This document shows, piece after piece, positions 31,885 to 43,000 of a stretch of 43,608 nucleotides of DNA. The first letter of the stretch is position 1, and each line of letters begins with the position of its first letter. Made by a program: the position numbers and the translations under genes. Origin of the DNA: Ophiosphaerella korrae (taxonomy: Eukaryota; Ascomycota; Dothideomycetes; Pleosporales; Phaeosphaeriaceae); NCBI GenBank assembly GCA_028456385.1, contig JALNQF010000345.1, positions 1 through 43,608 of the forward strand. The letters run 5' to 3'. The notes under the pieces are model-generated. The model was not told the DNA's origin and searched no databases. It was given only the letters and a program-made list of their open reading frames with translations.

Positions 31885-32451
31885 CAACGAAAGAAGGTGA
31901 CCAAAGTGTAAAAACGCATCGGCAAGGCAAATTATTGGGGCAGCCAGCCACAAGCGGCGGGAATAATTACTAAGCGGTAAGGCATGTGACCTTGCCCAAC
32001 ACTAATTTATCACACGCCCTCTTCAAGTGTCGACACAAAAATAGACTAGGCCCAATCTTCTGATTGTTCGCTTATTGGGGCATATGTACTAACATCAAGC
32101 GCCCAAGAAGTTTAAAAATCACATGATCTTTGATCCCCGCTTACCACTTGAGAGCCCCGCTTTTCACCATGGTCAAGCTATGTGAATGGCTAATAAGGTT
32201 GCTCTCTGCACGGGCTTTTCAAACTTTCTGTTACCACTATCTACGACGAGTAACAAAAGTCTGGTAGCACCTTTACGATTAACCAGAAGCCCAGACGATT
32301 ACAGAGCCAGGATAAGGCAGAGGTTTCCATTCGGGGCTAGCTCTGGCTCTGTGTCACGCTAGTCCCGAATAGGAAGACGGACTAGGTACCAAGTCGGGTA
32401 CGCTCGGGTCACTGGGCAGCAGCTGGGCTACGATTAGCTGTATTGAGTGGG
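31885..32451. other. No gene seen
   Basis: This lies upstream of the exonuclease gene and likely contains its promoter. The rest is unremarkable, with short frames only. Confidence 0.4.
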
Positions 32452-33124
32452 TCAAGCGAGCCTATATGGGGAGCTGTAGGTTCCGTTGCTGAGGGTCTGA
32501 TCAAGTGCCAGTCTCAGTGCCTTTACAAAAGCAGGATTTCCCGATGTGTTGTATGAGTCAGCATTGATACCAACAGGAGTTTCGTCTATGACTCTCTCGC
32601 TAGACTCCGTTGACTATCCTGCCGCTGTAAGTCTTGACGCAAGAAGAAATGGAGCAGGTGTAAGCCTTAGGTACCACATTCTCCGGGTCGTAGGTAGTAT
32701 ATGGAAAATCCAAGCATTTATAGATGCCTAGCGGGTCGTGTGATAAAGTGGTTGTCCAAATCGTTACGAGAACGGGACGATCAACATAGTGTATGCTCAA
32801 AGATTGTTCGTCCTCAATCGTAGTAGGTAGGCTCCATGTTAGATTATGGGTGGTGGCGTTGCTGGTATTTCCAACATGAATCTGGTCCGAAACATCGCTA
32901 CATGAGGAACAAAAGCCTAGCGAGTTATACGTGGGTGCTATTATTAGATCATTGCTCGAAGGTGAGAATGTGCAGTTCCTAGTAGAGCATCCGATTGGAA
33001 TATCGGACGCGGGATCATTTGCTGGATTGGTCATTGCAACATCAATAGCTAACCCCCACACGGAATACGAATAAAAGCAGGTATCTATCACCCGAACACT
33101 CTTACCATCTCCATGTTCTTTCAT
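32452..33124 (-). pseudogene. DUF3176 gene, central/3' fragment
   Basis: A minus-strand frame carries the extracellular Cys-rich core of DUF3176 proteins: GCSTRNCTFSP, YNSLGFCSSCSDVSDQI, then TYSGRI. The frame stops at 32600, but a one-base shift resumes the family text (ERVIDETPVGINADSY, ALRLALDQTLSNGT) to a stop at 32452. The N-terminal membrane part is missing: only about 90 bp separate its start from the next gene. The piece picks up roughly where the fragment at 26435-27218 leaves off, so both could come from one ancestral gene; two paralogues are equally possible. Confidence 0.6.
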
Positions 33125-33212
33125 CTTCCTACAAGGTTTACAACCACGGTCCGCAGCTTGTTTAAAAAAGATCCTGATCCACTAACGTTATTTCCCAAAG
33201 TAAATCTCATCA

Positions 33213-34127
33213 ATGTCGAAACTCGACGCTACCAGGCCGTCCAAACCTTCGCTTGAGGTATACACCGTTGAACCAAAGTCTGCCCACACCCATAGCGTAA
33301 TTTTCCTCCATGGATTGGGCAGTAACGGGGAGAGATTTGGCTCAGAGTTCCTCTCAATGGGACACAATTCCGACGGGCGCTCTTTGGCCCAACTTCTCCC
33401 TGATGCAAAGCTCATATTCCCTACATCGGCCAAGCGTCGTTCATCCGCCTTTCGTCGAACGTCCTTGACTCAGTGGTTCGACATCGCCGCTCCTGGACAG
33501 CCCTATGTTCGACCGGAAACCCAATACAAAGGCCTGTCCGAATCGGTCAAGAGCATCACCGAAATTATTCGACTGGAGATGAAGTTGGTTCCAAAATCAA
33601 ACATCCTGCTAGCGGGCATTAGCCAGGGTATGGCTACGGCGTCGTGGGTCCTTCTCAGCTTGCCTTTCTCGATTGGTGGTTTCGTCGGATTCAGTGGCTA
33701 TCTTCCACTTAGAAACAGTCTCTACGAAACCGTTGTGTCATCGAAGGCGGAGCACGAAGAAGTTTTTGAAGATTACTTCGACAACGGTGATGATGAAGAC
33801 GACCTACCTCCTTCTGTCAAGGCCAGGCGGCTTGCCCGCGAAGTACTTGAACTGGACGAAGAAGTGGAGATAGAACCTGCCGAAGAAAATACTGCCTCAA
33901 CTCCAATTTTTCTGGGACACGGTAAAGCGGATGAAAAAGTCGCTATTGAGCTTGGACAACATGTCGCAGGGACCTTCACCGCCGCAAGATATGAAGTGAC
34001 ATGGAAAGAATATCCTGATTTGGGCCATTGGTTCAAGAGCCTCGACGAAATTGATCATGTCGCAGAATTCATCCAGACAAAAATGGGTTGGATCTTGTCC
34101 TCCTCCGTGGTACCGAATAGAACTTGA
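33213..34127 (+). CDS. Acyl-protein thioesterase/carboxylesterase (alpha/beta hydrolase)
   Basis: A complete, intronless 304-aa member of the phospholipase/carboxylesterase family that includes acyl-protein thioesterase 1. These are cytosolic serine hydrolases that remove acyl chains from proteins or lysolipids. The oxyanion region is FLHGLGSNGE (32-40). The nucleophile elbow is GISQG with Ser137; Asp240 (HGKADE) and His272 (DLGHW) complete the triad. It is longer than APT1 (about 230 aa) because of an acidic insertion at about 176-225 (DNGDDEDD). Members with such inserts are common in fungi. The ATG at 33213 sits just ahead of the conserved domain. It is intact, while its left neighbour is a fossil and its right neighbour truncated. 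Confidence 0.88.
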   Translation: MSKLDATRPSKPSLEVYTVEPKSAHTHSVIFLHGLGSNGERFGSEFLSMGHNSDGRSLAQLLPDAKLIFPTSAKRRSSAFRRTSLTQWFDIAAPGQPYVRPETQYKGLSESVKSITEIIRLEMKLVPKSNILLAGISQGMATASWVLLSLPFSIGGFVGFSGYLPLRNSLYETVVSSKAEHEEVFEDYFDNGDDEDDLPPSVKARRLAREVLELDEEVEIEPAEENTASTPIFLGHGKADEKVAIELGQHVAGTFTAARYEVTWKEYPDLGHWFKSLDEIDHVAEFIQTKMGWILSSSVVPNRT

Positions 34128-34742
34128 AAGCCTGATTGTTCATATTTCTTCATGCCCCACTTCGGCATTTTAGCTATCTTCGTCTACTGAGTTTTAATCC
34201 AAGTCGTACGAGAAATTTGAGTTCAATCATCGCAACGATGACCGAAATTGCCATTTAACAATTTACTGGGCTTACAGATGAGTGCCGCGCCCCTCGCGAT
34301 TAGATTTGGTTTAATTTCGGGGATGAAGAGCCATGTTGCAACGAATGCGGATAGCTGAAAAGCCACAAGCGAGACCGTGATATGGCACTGCTCGGAGACG
34401 GTTTGAATTGAAATTGTATTGAATTGTACAGAACTGCAATTTATGAAATCAAATGGTAAGACAGTCAAAGTCCTTGATCATGTCAGGACGGCATCGTTCA
34501 ACCATCACGGTGGGAACCCAGTTTGTCTCATCAGCTTGGAACAGAATAAATTCCGCTGCCTAGCATCTTTGGTGCATGTATCGACCCATTCAATACAAGA
34601 AGCATAATTGAATTGGCATCCAAGGGAGATGGCGTTCGGAAAATAAAAGAAGCCCCTTCGTCCGAGCCTCCTCTGGACTGTGGAGCCCCCGCATAATGCT
34701 GCGGTTGAGGTACAATGTGCATTTATATTCATGCATCTCGCG
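34128..34742. other. No gene seen
   Basis: Convergent 3' flanks of the hydrolase (+) and the EthD-like remnant (-). Only short, motif-free frames. Confidence 0.4.
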
Positions 34743-35048
34743 TCATTCATCCCTCACGGTCCTCCCAACATCGGCCTCGCCAACAACCACAACCTTTAAT
34801 TTAGATCTATCCATAAATCTATCCTCATCCGCCTCGATAAGTTCCTTCACCTCATCCGTCCTTCTCGCAGTCATACTCTTCTGCATTGCATCCTCGCTCT
34901 CGAATGTTATGACTGCGATCAGGTCTGAATCGGTAGGAACTGAAGCGCCGACCAGGAATCCCGAGTCTTTATTGTTGTAATAGTGGGTATGTGTTAAAGG
35001 ATGATTGACACTAAGGAGGGATTTGATAAGTGGGAAATGTCTTTCTTT
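34743..35048 (-). pseudogene. EthD-like protein gene, 5'-truncated
   Basis: A 101-codon minus-strand frame contains HFPLIKSLL, then YYNNKDSGFLVG, LIAVITFESEDAMQKSM and a C-terminal VVVVGEADVG, the pattern of small EthD-type dimeric alpha-beta barrel proteins (PLV near the N-terminus, FxSxExM in the middle). No ATG precedes it; an in-frame TAA at 35049-35051 marks the limit, and immediately beyond, the AT-rich RIP block starts. The N-terminal strand is therefore lost. Members act in small-molecule degradation or biosynthesis, but no role can be assigned here. Confidence 0.6.
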
Positions 35049-35408
35049 TTAGGAGGTTCGAAATTCTACTAGGCTTAGAGTAGGGAGGCGGTAATAATAG
35101 AGGAGGATTGTCGTAGGAGCCGGAGACTAGGGTTGGGTTGGGTATTGCTTATATTAGACCCGACCCCGACTTAACCCCACCTAAGAACCAGCCTAAGTAA
35201 GAAGTTATACTTATCTATTACTAGTAAGTTATTTTTCTTCTTACTAAGAAAGAAGAGAGAGGGTCTATTTCCGCGCCCTTAAGCCTAAGTAGTTGTAAGG
35301 TAGACTTCACGCAAGATAGCTCGAGGAGGTGCAGCAACTAGTTAATTGAAAAGAAAGCGAATAGTAGATAGAGAGCTAACTAAGAGAGAGGCATCAAAGC
35401 TATATATA

Positions 35409-35444
35409 CTAGGCAACTGCTTAGTAAGTAGAGTAGTTGCCTAG
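35409..35444. repeat. 10-bp inverted repeat
   Basis: CTAGGCAACT (35409-35418) and AGTTGCCTAG (35435-35444) form a perfect 10-bp hairpin with a 16-nt loop, unusual in being richer in GC and CpA/TpG than its surroundings. Confidence 0.6.
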
Positions 35445-35464
35445 TAGCTAGTAAATCTTTAGCT

Positions 35465-35503
35465 TAAGGGAGTATGTTAGTAAGTTTACTTAGTACTCCC
35501 TTA
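35465..35503. repeat. 10-bp inverted repeat beside a possible LTR start
   Basis: TAAGGGAGTA (35465-35474) and TACTCCCTTA (35494-35503) form a perfect hairpin; the 19-nt loop begins TGTTAGTAAG, which could be the start of an LTR. Only 20 bp separate it from the preceding inverted repeat. Confidence 0.5.
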
Positions 35504-36475
35504 CACGTCTCCCTCCTCTTTAAAAGTGAATCCCTAGAGCTAAAATAAAAGCTTATACTAGACTACTACTATAGTATATAGTAGATAGCTCTAGTATAGG
35601 CTAAGAAAGTTAATTTAAAAGAGAGTTTTAAGTTAGATTAGTTAAGTTTAACTAGTTTGTTACAAGTATAAAGCTAAGGTTTTTATAGATTTTAGTAAGA
35701 TTTTTAGTTTTACGTAGCTTTTATATACAAAACGTATTAACTATAAACTTTTTTCTACTACTTTAACTCTATAATAATAAAATTAAACCTAAAAGTAGTT
35801 ATAGCTATTATATAGAGAGTAGAAATTTTATAAAAATAGTAATTATTTACGTAATTTACTAGATAGAAAGTCTTACGTAAATAAAGTATACTTTATAAGT
35901 AGGTCTTTACTATAGAGCTTTTAAGTAACTAGTATTTAGGTAGTATTATAGCTATTAAGTACTAAGCTATTTTAAAAAAAGAAGCGCCTTAAGTATAAAG
36001 TACTTATATTAATTTAGTATAGAGAACTAAAGCTATCTATAAGCTAGGTTTAGTAGGCTTAAGCCTCTTTAGTATTAAGAAACTAGCTAAGAAGTATACG
36101 TAGTATAAGTAGTATTAGTATTAGATTTATAGTATAGTAGAGTAGTATAAAGAAACTAATAGTAAAAAAAAGAAGTAAGTAGTTACTAGAGAAATATAAG
36201 TACTAAGAGCTTATAAAAAAGAGCTACTAAGAAAAGAGGATATATAAGTAAAGAGAAGGAGTAACTAATAGAGCTCTTAGGTTATAAGATATAATCTATA
36301 GGAGTATAAATAATATTAAGAGTTAGTTTAGCTAATAAAGCTTAGGTTCTCTAAGACTAATAAGCCTTTAGGCTCTAGATCTATATTAGGTATATAATAC
36401 TATAATAAATAGCGACTAATGTAAAACTTAAACCTATAACTTTAGCTTTAGGAGCGCTAGCTTATATACTATTAT

Positions 36476-36590
36476 ATAAGGTATAAGAATAGGTATAAGA
36501 ATAAGTATATATATAAACTTAAGAATAGCTAACTTATTTTATATAAGAATAGGTATAGTATAAGTATAAGTATAAAAATAAGAATACACT
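36476..36590. repeat. Degenerate GGTATAAGAATA repeats
   Basis: Loose repeats of a roughly 12-bp unit (GGTATAAGAATA and variants, with shorter AGTATA units) occupy this stretch of the RIP block. Origin unknown. Confidence 0.4.
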
Positions 36591-37089
36591 ATAAATATAT
36601 AGAGCCTAAGACCTAAGAGGCTAGTAGTATAACTAGCTAAAAATAAAGAAGCTAATAAGAAATATTAGAAAAGCTCTTAATAAGCTCTTAGGTACCTAAT
36701 AAATAGCTAGTAGAAGTATAGATAATAAGAATATTAAAATAGAAAATAACTATTAAGAAAATAGTAAAGATAAAAAGATAATAAGTAGTATAGTAAGAAG
36801 AAATAGCTTAGTAGTAGTAAGTAATATACTATAATTATAGATAAGTAATATATAAAGAGAGTAGTAAAAAAATATATATTATAAAGTAATTTTAGGCTAT
36901 AAAATCTAACCTATTATTTAATAAAGAGACTATACTAAAGCTATCTCTCTACTAGCTAGGAACTTCTTTATATAACTTAAAACTCTTAATATACTCTATA
37001 GGTTCGCTATATATATAGGTTTACTACGCACTTTTACTAAGCCTCTACTAAAGCTACTATATTTTAGTATAAAATAGCCTACTTTAGCC

Positions 37090-38700
37090 TTATATAGTCT
37101 AAAGCAAGCTATAATATTATTTTAAGTCTACTTCTACTATATATTTATAAGTATACGTATTATACCTAGTCTTTTTATATACTATATAGTGTTGTTAAGA
37201 TAGTTTACTTACTTTAGCGCCTACTACCTTCTTTAACTTCTTCTTATTACTATACGCGCTAAACTCCTTAAGAGTAGCTAAGCGCGCCCTATCTTTAATT
37301 ATTAAGGTCTCTTCTACCTAAACCTACTTTCTTTTATATAACTTTTATCGCGTTATAGCTTTATTTACTACTTTAAGCTTAGCTATCTTTTATTATACTA
37401 ACGCTAGCTTATACGCTATAATTACTACTTCTTTTAAGACTTTCTTAAAGGCCTCTACTATAGATATTAGTAAGCTATCTAGATACCTCTAAATCCTTAC
37501 CTTTATAAGCGTTAATTATAACCCTAATTTAAAAGTATTACTTAGTATTTAGGACTACTAAGGCTATTTATTAGGTAAAAGTAGTAAAAGAGTACGTAGC
37601 TTAATATTAAGTGTTAATATAACCTATTCTAGGTTAAATAGGGCTAATCTAGCGCATTAAAAACCTCTTTAGATATTCTTAAATATAATTACTACTTTAT
37701 AAGTATACTTAAAGCTTAGTAAAAACTTAAGTTTTATAATATAGCTAATCTAGCTATATATAAGTAATTTAACTTAGCGTCTATATACTTTTTTTAAAAG
37801 AGTAAAATAGCTTATATTAAGTAGCTATAAAAAGTATAATAAGTAAAGAGGTATATAAAGAGTAATAATCTTATTATCTATATAGTATTTCTTAAATTCT
37901 ACTAAGCTATAGCTCTTATAGCTATCTAGAATAAGTAAATATACTATTCTAATTGTACGTAACTTTATATAAGTATTAAAGTACTTTAACTATATAAGGC
38001 TAAGCTTATTAGTTATCTAGCTATTATTAGAAACTCTAATAACTTAGTCTTAAAGTAGATTACTATCTTTATACTAGCTTAAAAGGTAGTAATATACTTT
38101 AAGGATAAAAAAGGCTAAGATAGCTTACTTAAGCGTATTAATCCCTATAATAGCTATTACCTACTTTCTATTACTAAACTAGATTACTTTTAGCTTTAAA
38201 TATCTCTCTAAAGCTATAATAACTATATTAGGATAGATCTAGCTTATTATAAAGCCTATCTTATTAAAGTTCTATATATTATTATCTAGGATACTATACT
38301 TAGCTTTAGTATTACTTACTAGCTTAAACTAAGCCTATATATTATTAGGATCTTTATAGAGAGCTCTCTTATAGTTATACTTATAGTTAAACTTTATTTT
38401 AAGGTTAGGGTAGCGCTTAATAAATATACTAGGCTAGTTTAGGCTAACTTAGCTTAAACTACGCTTAGCGTATAAAGAATTAGCTATATTAGCTACCTCT
38501 ATAAGCTTAGAAGGAAATCTACGTTTAATAAGGTTAATAATATACTTAGTAACTATATTTTCTTTAAGCTTAGTTAAATTTATTATTATAGGCTAGTAAT
38601 CTACTTATAAAGGTTATCTAGCGTATTAGTTATATAATATTACTTATAAGGCTAGACTCTATACTACTAGACTAGACGTAACCCTAAAAGAAGTATAGTA
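37090..38700 (-). mobile_element. Fot1/pogo transposase fossil (RIP-mutated)
   Basis: Minus-strand reading through stops recovers a whole pogo/Fot1-type transposase. In order: a CENP-B-type DNA-binding part (LTKLKENIVTKYI, SLSQVSLNQPSIF; 38,590-38,430); the segment before the core (YSILDNNI-stop-NFNKIGF; about 38,270); the catalytic strand YLLILDSYKSYS (about 37,920), whose first Asp survives; NKIITLYIP; LKKVYRR; a C-terminal NIKLRT stretch (about 37,600); a coiled region; and a worn zinc-knuckle-like end (about 37,150). Dozens of stops fit C:G to T:A changes. It may have been inserted into the Gypsy element's 5' region. Terminal repeats not located. Confidence 0.75.
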
Positions 38701-39503
38701 TACTAAATAGGTATACTAGGTACAAAATAGTATATATATATACTAGGGATACTTATAGTAAGCCTAGGGCTAGCCTATAGCTAGCTAAGAGTTATATAGA
38801 AAAGTACCTATAATATTACTTTAGTAATATTATAGATAGCTATAGCGTATTATATAGAGAGATTTTAGTCTTATTAAAGAGCTTAAAAGGTAAGCTATAT
38901 CTAATATTTACTAGAAGGCTATAAGTACTATTATTATTATAATATTAAGGTAGAGTAAGTATTTTAGTAAAGGCTTAGTAAAAGTATATAGTAAACCTAT
39001 AGAGTACATTAAACCTAATACTTAAAGAACTATAAAATATACCTAAAAGAATTAGTATACTAATAATAGATAATAGCTCTACTAGCCTAAATATACTTTA
39101 ACTAATAATTAAAATATCTTTAAAAATATTTAGCTAGCTTATAGTAGCTATTAAAATAATAATAGAATAAAATAGTAAAGTATATATTAGTAAATAAAAC
39201 CTATTTATAGATAAAAAGTTTAAGTTTACTAGTACTAATATAATAGAGTTTCTAGATAGTATTAAGGAATAAGTAATCTTTTATAAATAGCTTATTAGAG
39301 ACTAAATTTATAATATTATTACGTTTAGTAATAGAATAAGAAAAGATATTATTAATAAAGTATAACTAAGTTTATAGAAGTAGAGAAAGCTAAAAATTAG
39401 GTAAAAGTTAGAGAAGTAGTAAGAAATAGGTTCTAAAGGTCTAATAAAGTATAATAAAAAGAGATAGAAAAAGTACTTTAAACTTAGCTATAGTAATACT
39501 TAC

Positions 39504-39666
39504 TATTATATAGTAGCTCTACTCTACTATACTAAATAAACTTAAAAAGGTAACTAAGTATTTAATAACATTAAATATAGGAGTAGAATAGTATATATTA
39601 CCTAAAGGCTCTTACTTTTACTTACACTTTACGTAGCTATAGCTTACTATAGCTTATAGCGTAATA
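39504..39666. repeat. TRIM left LTR (163 bp)
   Basis: Left copy of the direct repeat; it retains fewer CpG words than the right copy, showing that RIP hit the two copies differently. Confidence 0.85.
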
Positions 39667-39897
39667 ATATCCTCTTTCCTTATAGTGTATATCTTTAGGC
39701 ACTAGACTATAATAAGTAGTAATACTAGACCTTTTAGTAGCTTATAATAGTTCTAGCGTATATCCTTAGTAGCTTAAAAGTGCCCTATCTTAGCCTAGTC
39801 TCTACTAGCTAGCTAGGCTAACTAGCTATTAGTAAGGTTAAACTAACGTACTTAGCCTAACTTACTCTATACGTAGCGTAGTTATTATTAAATACTA

Positions 39898-40060
39898 TAT
39901 TATATAGTAGCTCTACTCTACTACGCTAAATAAACCTAAAAAAGTAACTAAGTATTTAATAACGTTAAATATAAGAGTAGAATAGTATATATTACCTAAA
40001 GGCCTTTACCTTTACTTATACTTTACGTAGCTATAGCTTACTATAGCCTATAGCGTAATA
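39898..40060. repeat. TRIM right LTR (163 bp)
   Basis: Right copy of the direct repeat, followed at once by the second CTTAC duplication (40061-40065). Confidence 0.85.
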
Positions 40061-43000
40061 CTTACTTATAGATAACTTCTCTTTCTAAAACTACTTTAAT
40101 AACTTTAGCCTTTAGTTTATAAAGTACTAAAAAGTAAGAATAATTATAAAAGTTATAAAAAAATACTACTTAGTAAAAAGACTTAATAAGTACTACCTAT
40201 AAAAAGTTTTTAATAAATATAACTTAAGTAATAAAAATATAGAAGACTTTAACTTTTAAATAATCTAGAAGTACTTTAACTAGCTAGTATAAAGAGACTT
40301 ATAAGTAAAATATTTTAACCTAGCTTTTAAAAAAACTATAAGCGTACTAAAGCTTATAAGCTATAAGAAATAGCTATATATAATACTTAAAGGAATATTT
40401 AGGCCTCTTAAGATAAAGCTTATACTTAACTCTTATAACTAGACTTAAAGATAGAAAGGAGTCTAAATACTTCTAGAAATAGAAGTTATATAATTAGAAG
40501 TTAATAATCTTATAAAATACTTTAAAATAATAAAACTCTAAGTAATTACCTTTATAGCTATAAATAACCTAAACGCTAGAGCCTAAGAGCTTATTTAGCT
40601 ACTAGAAGTATACTTAGTTATAAAAAGATAAATTAAAGTAGATAAGTATCTATAAACCTTTTAAGTTATAGTAAACTTATAGTTAGTAATACTTTTATAA
40701 TAAGGCTATAATTTTAAAAGAACTTTTTACTACTATTTTAGAATAGTATAAGACTTTAGTATTAGAATAACGTAGTAAGTATAAGTTTAGACTTTTATAG
40801 TTATATTAAGTATAGAGACCTAAACTACTATATTAATAACTATAAAGAAAGAAAAGCTTTAATACTTAATAGATAGATTTAGTTTAATCTAGAAACTAGA
40901 AGATACTAATAGAGTATAGAGTAAACTTACTAAGGGTTTATTAAATAGATTAGAGTAAGAGGTAACTAGAATAATATAATAATCTAGTATATCTAGTAGA
41001 GAATACAAGACCTAAAATATAGAGAAATAAACTCTTAAGTAATACTAAACTTTATAGTATAATAGCTAGTATAACTATAGATAATAGTAGTAATAAACTT
41101 ACTTAAGAGTATAATAGATAATTTAAAAGAAGATAAAATAGTAAGTATAGAAAAATACAATAGATTCTAGATATAGTAACTAAAAATAAAAAAAGATCTA
41201 GTAGAAAAAGATATTACTAAAACTATATATATTACTATAGTAAAGTTTAAAACCTAAAAGCTTTTAGTACCTATTCTTACTATATAAAACAATTATAAAA
41301 AAGAAGCTAAATTCTTTAAATCTAAGTAGACCTAATTTAATAATATAGAAATAGATATAGATCTAGAATAACCTCTTAAAAAAATAGATAAACAAAAGAA
41401 CTATATAAAGAAGCTTAAGTAAATTAATACTTTAGAATTAAATACTAAAGAAGTAATATAAAAAGTTATAGAAGTACTTATATTTCTACTTATATAAATA
41501 CTCCTAGCTAATATACTAGACCTTTTTAAAAAGTTTATAAAGCTAAGTTTTATAGTAGATAAGTTAAAGGAATTTATAAATATAAAAGTAATAGTAAGTA
41601 TAACTAAAGGCTTAAGAGAGACGCTTTAGAGCCTTAAGAGACTACTAGTAGCTCTATCTTAGAATAGCTCTTACTTATACGTAATAAATACTAATATTTC
41701 TAACTAAGTAATAGTAGAAGCTATAAATAGAAAAATTATTAGATATAAAGCTTATAGACTCTTAGGCTCTACTAAAGTACCTTCTATTATACTTATACGC
41801 TTTACTAGTCTTATAGCTAATATAAATATAGTAAGAAAGCGCTTAGAATATAACTAACCTAGTAAGATTAAAAAACTTAAAAAAGAATACTTAAAGGTAA
41901 TAATCTAGGTCTATAAAACTAGACTACTAGCCTTACTTAACTTAAAAGTAGAACTTAATATAATCTACTTTAAAATAGCTCTAGCTACTAGCTTAAGTAT
42001 AACTTCTATACCTAAGAAAATAGCTAGAGTATAGCTAGTTACTATAAATAGAGTAAAAGAGTCCTTTAAAGAGATTATATAAAGCGTACTAGTTATAATT
42101 AAAAGTATTAAAGTTTAGTCTAACTTCTTTATTATAAGAGGTCTCTCTTACTTAATAATCTATAGAAACTTATTTATAATAGATTATTAATACTCTTTTA
42201 AATAAGAAGATAATAGCTAAATATACTATAAAGTTTAGTTAAAGAATTAAAGTACTTCTATAAAGTTTATAGTAATATTTAATAGAATAGAAAGTATAAG
42301 ATAGATAAATATAGTAATAATAGAAAAACTACTAAGAAACTTTACTATAAGGAGTAAAGTTCTATAGATAGATACTAAGAAAATAAAGAAATAAGAAAGA
42401 AATACTTAAAGAACTATTAGTAGTACTTAGTATCTATACTAGGAATTATAGAATAATTTATAAGTAGATCTAATAATAATAAAATAAGCTAGTATTTCTC
42501 TAGATAAAAGTATTTTAGAAATCCTAGAAGACTTTATAGAGATATAGAAACAAGTAGAAAGAAAAAAATAAATACTTAAAGTTTTATTAAAAATAGAGCT
42601 ATAACTTAAGCTAAATACTATATATAAGTTAAAAGGTAAAAAAGTATAGCTAGTCTATAACTCTTTAGTATAGCCTTATAAAGTAGAAAGTTAATTAGAC
42701 TAAAAAGTAAGAGTAGAACTTAGGTAGCTAGTAAATAATAATTAAAGCTAGAGATAATTCTAATAATATATTACTAATAAGACTACTCTCTTTTCTATAA
42801 GTACTTAGGTTATAGAAGAATAGCTAGTAAAAATAAAGATTACTAACTAGCTATAGCTAAGAGAAAAAAAGATACTAATTAAAGTTTTTCTATATTAAGA
42901 AGCTACGTTAAGCTTTAACTTTATAGAGTTAGGCTATATCTACTTTAATATTATTCTACTAGTTTAAATTAATATAGTACTCTATAAAGCTTAAAAAGAA

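Larger units (their letters stand above)
39504..40060. mobile_element. TRIM: complete miniature LTR retroelement
   Basis: A 557-bp element with identical-length LTRs of 163 bp (39504-39666 and 39898-40060) and a 231-bp non-coding interior. A 5-bp target duplication CTTAC lies at 39499-39503 and 40061-40065. The LTRs start TATTATATAG and end GCGTAATA; TA...TA is what TG...CA becomes after RIP. They differ at about a dozen sites, all transitions (C/T or G/A). It interrupts the gag text of the surrounding Gypsy element. With no coding capacity it fits the terminal-repeat-retrotransposon-in-miniature class. Primer-binding and polypurine sites are not recognisable after mutation. Confidence 0.85.
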
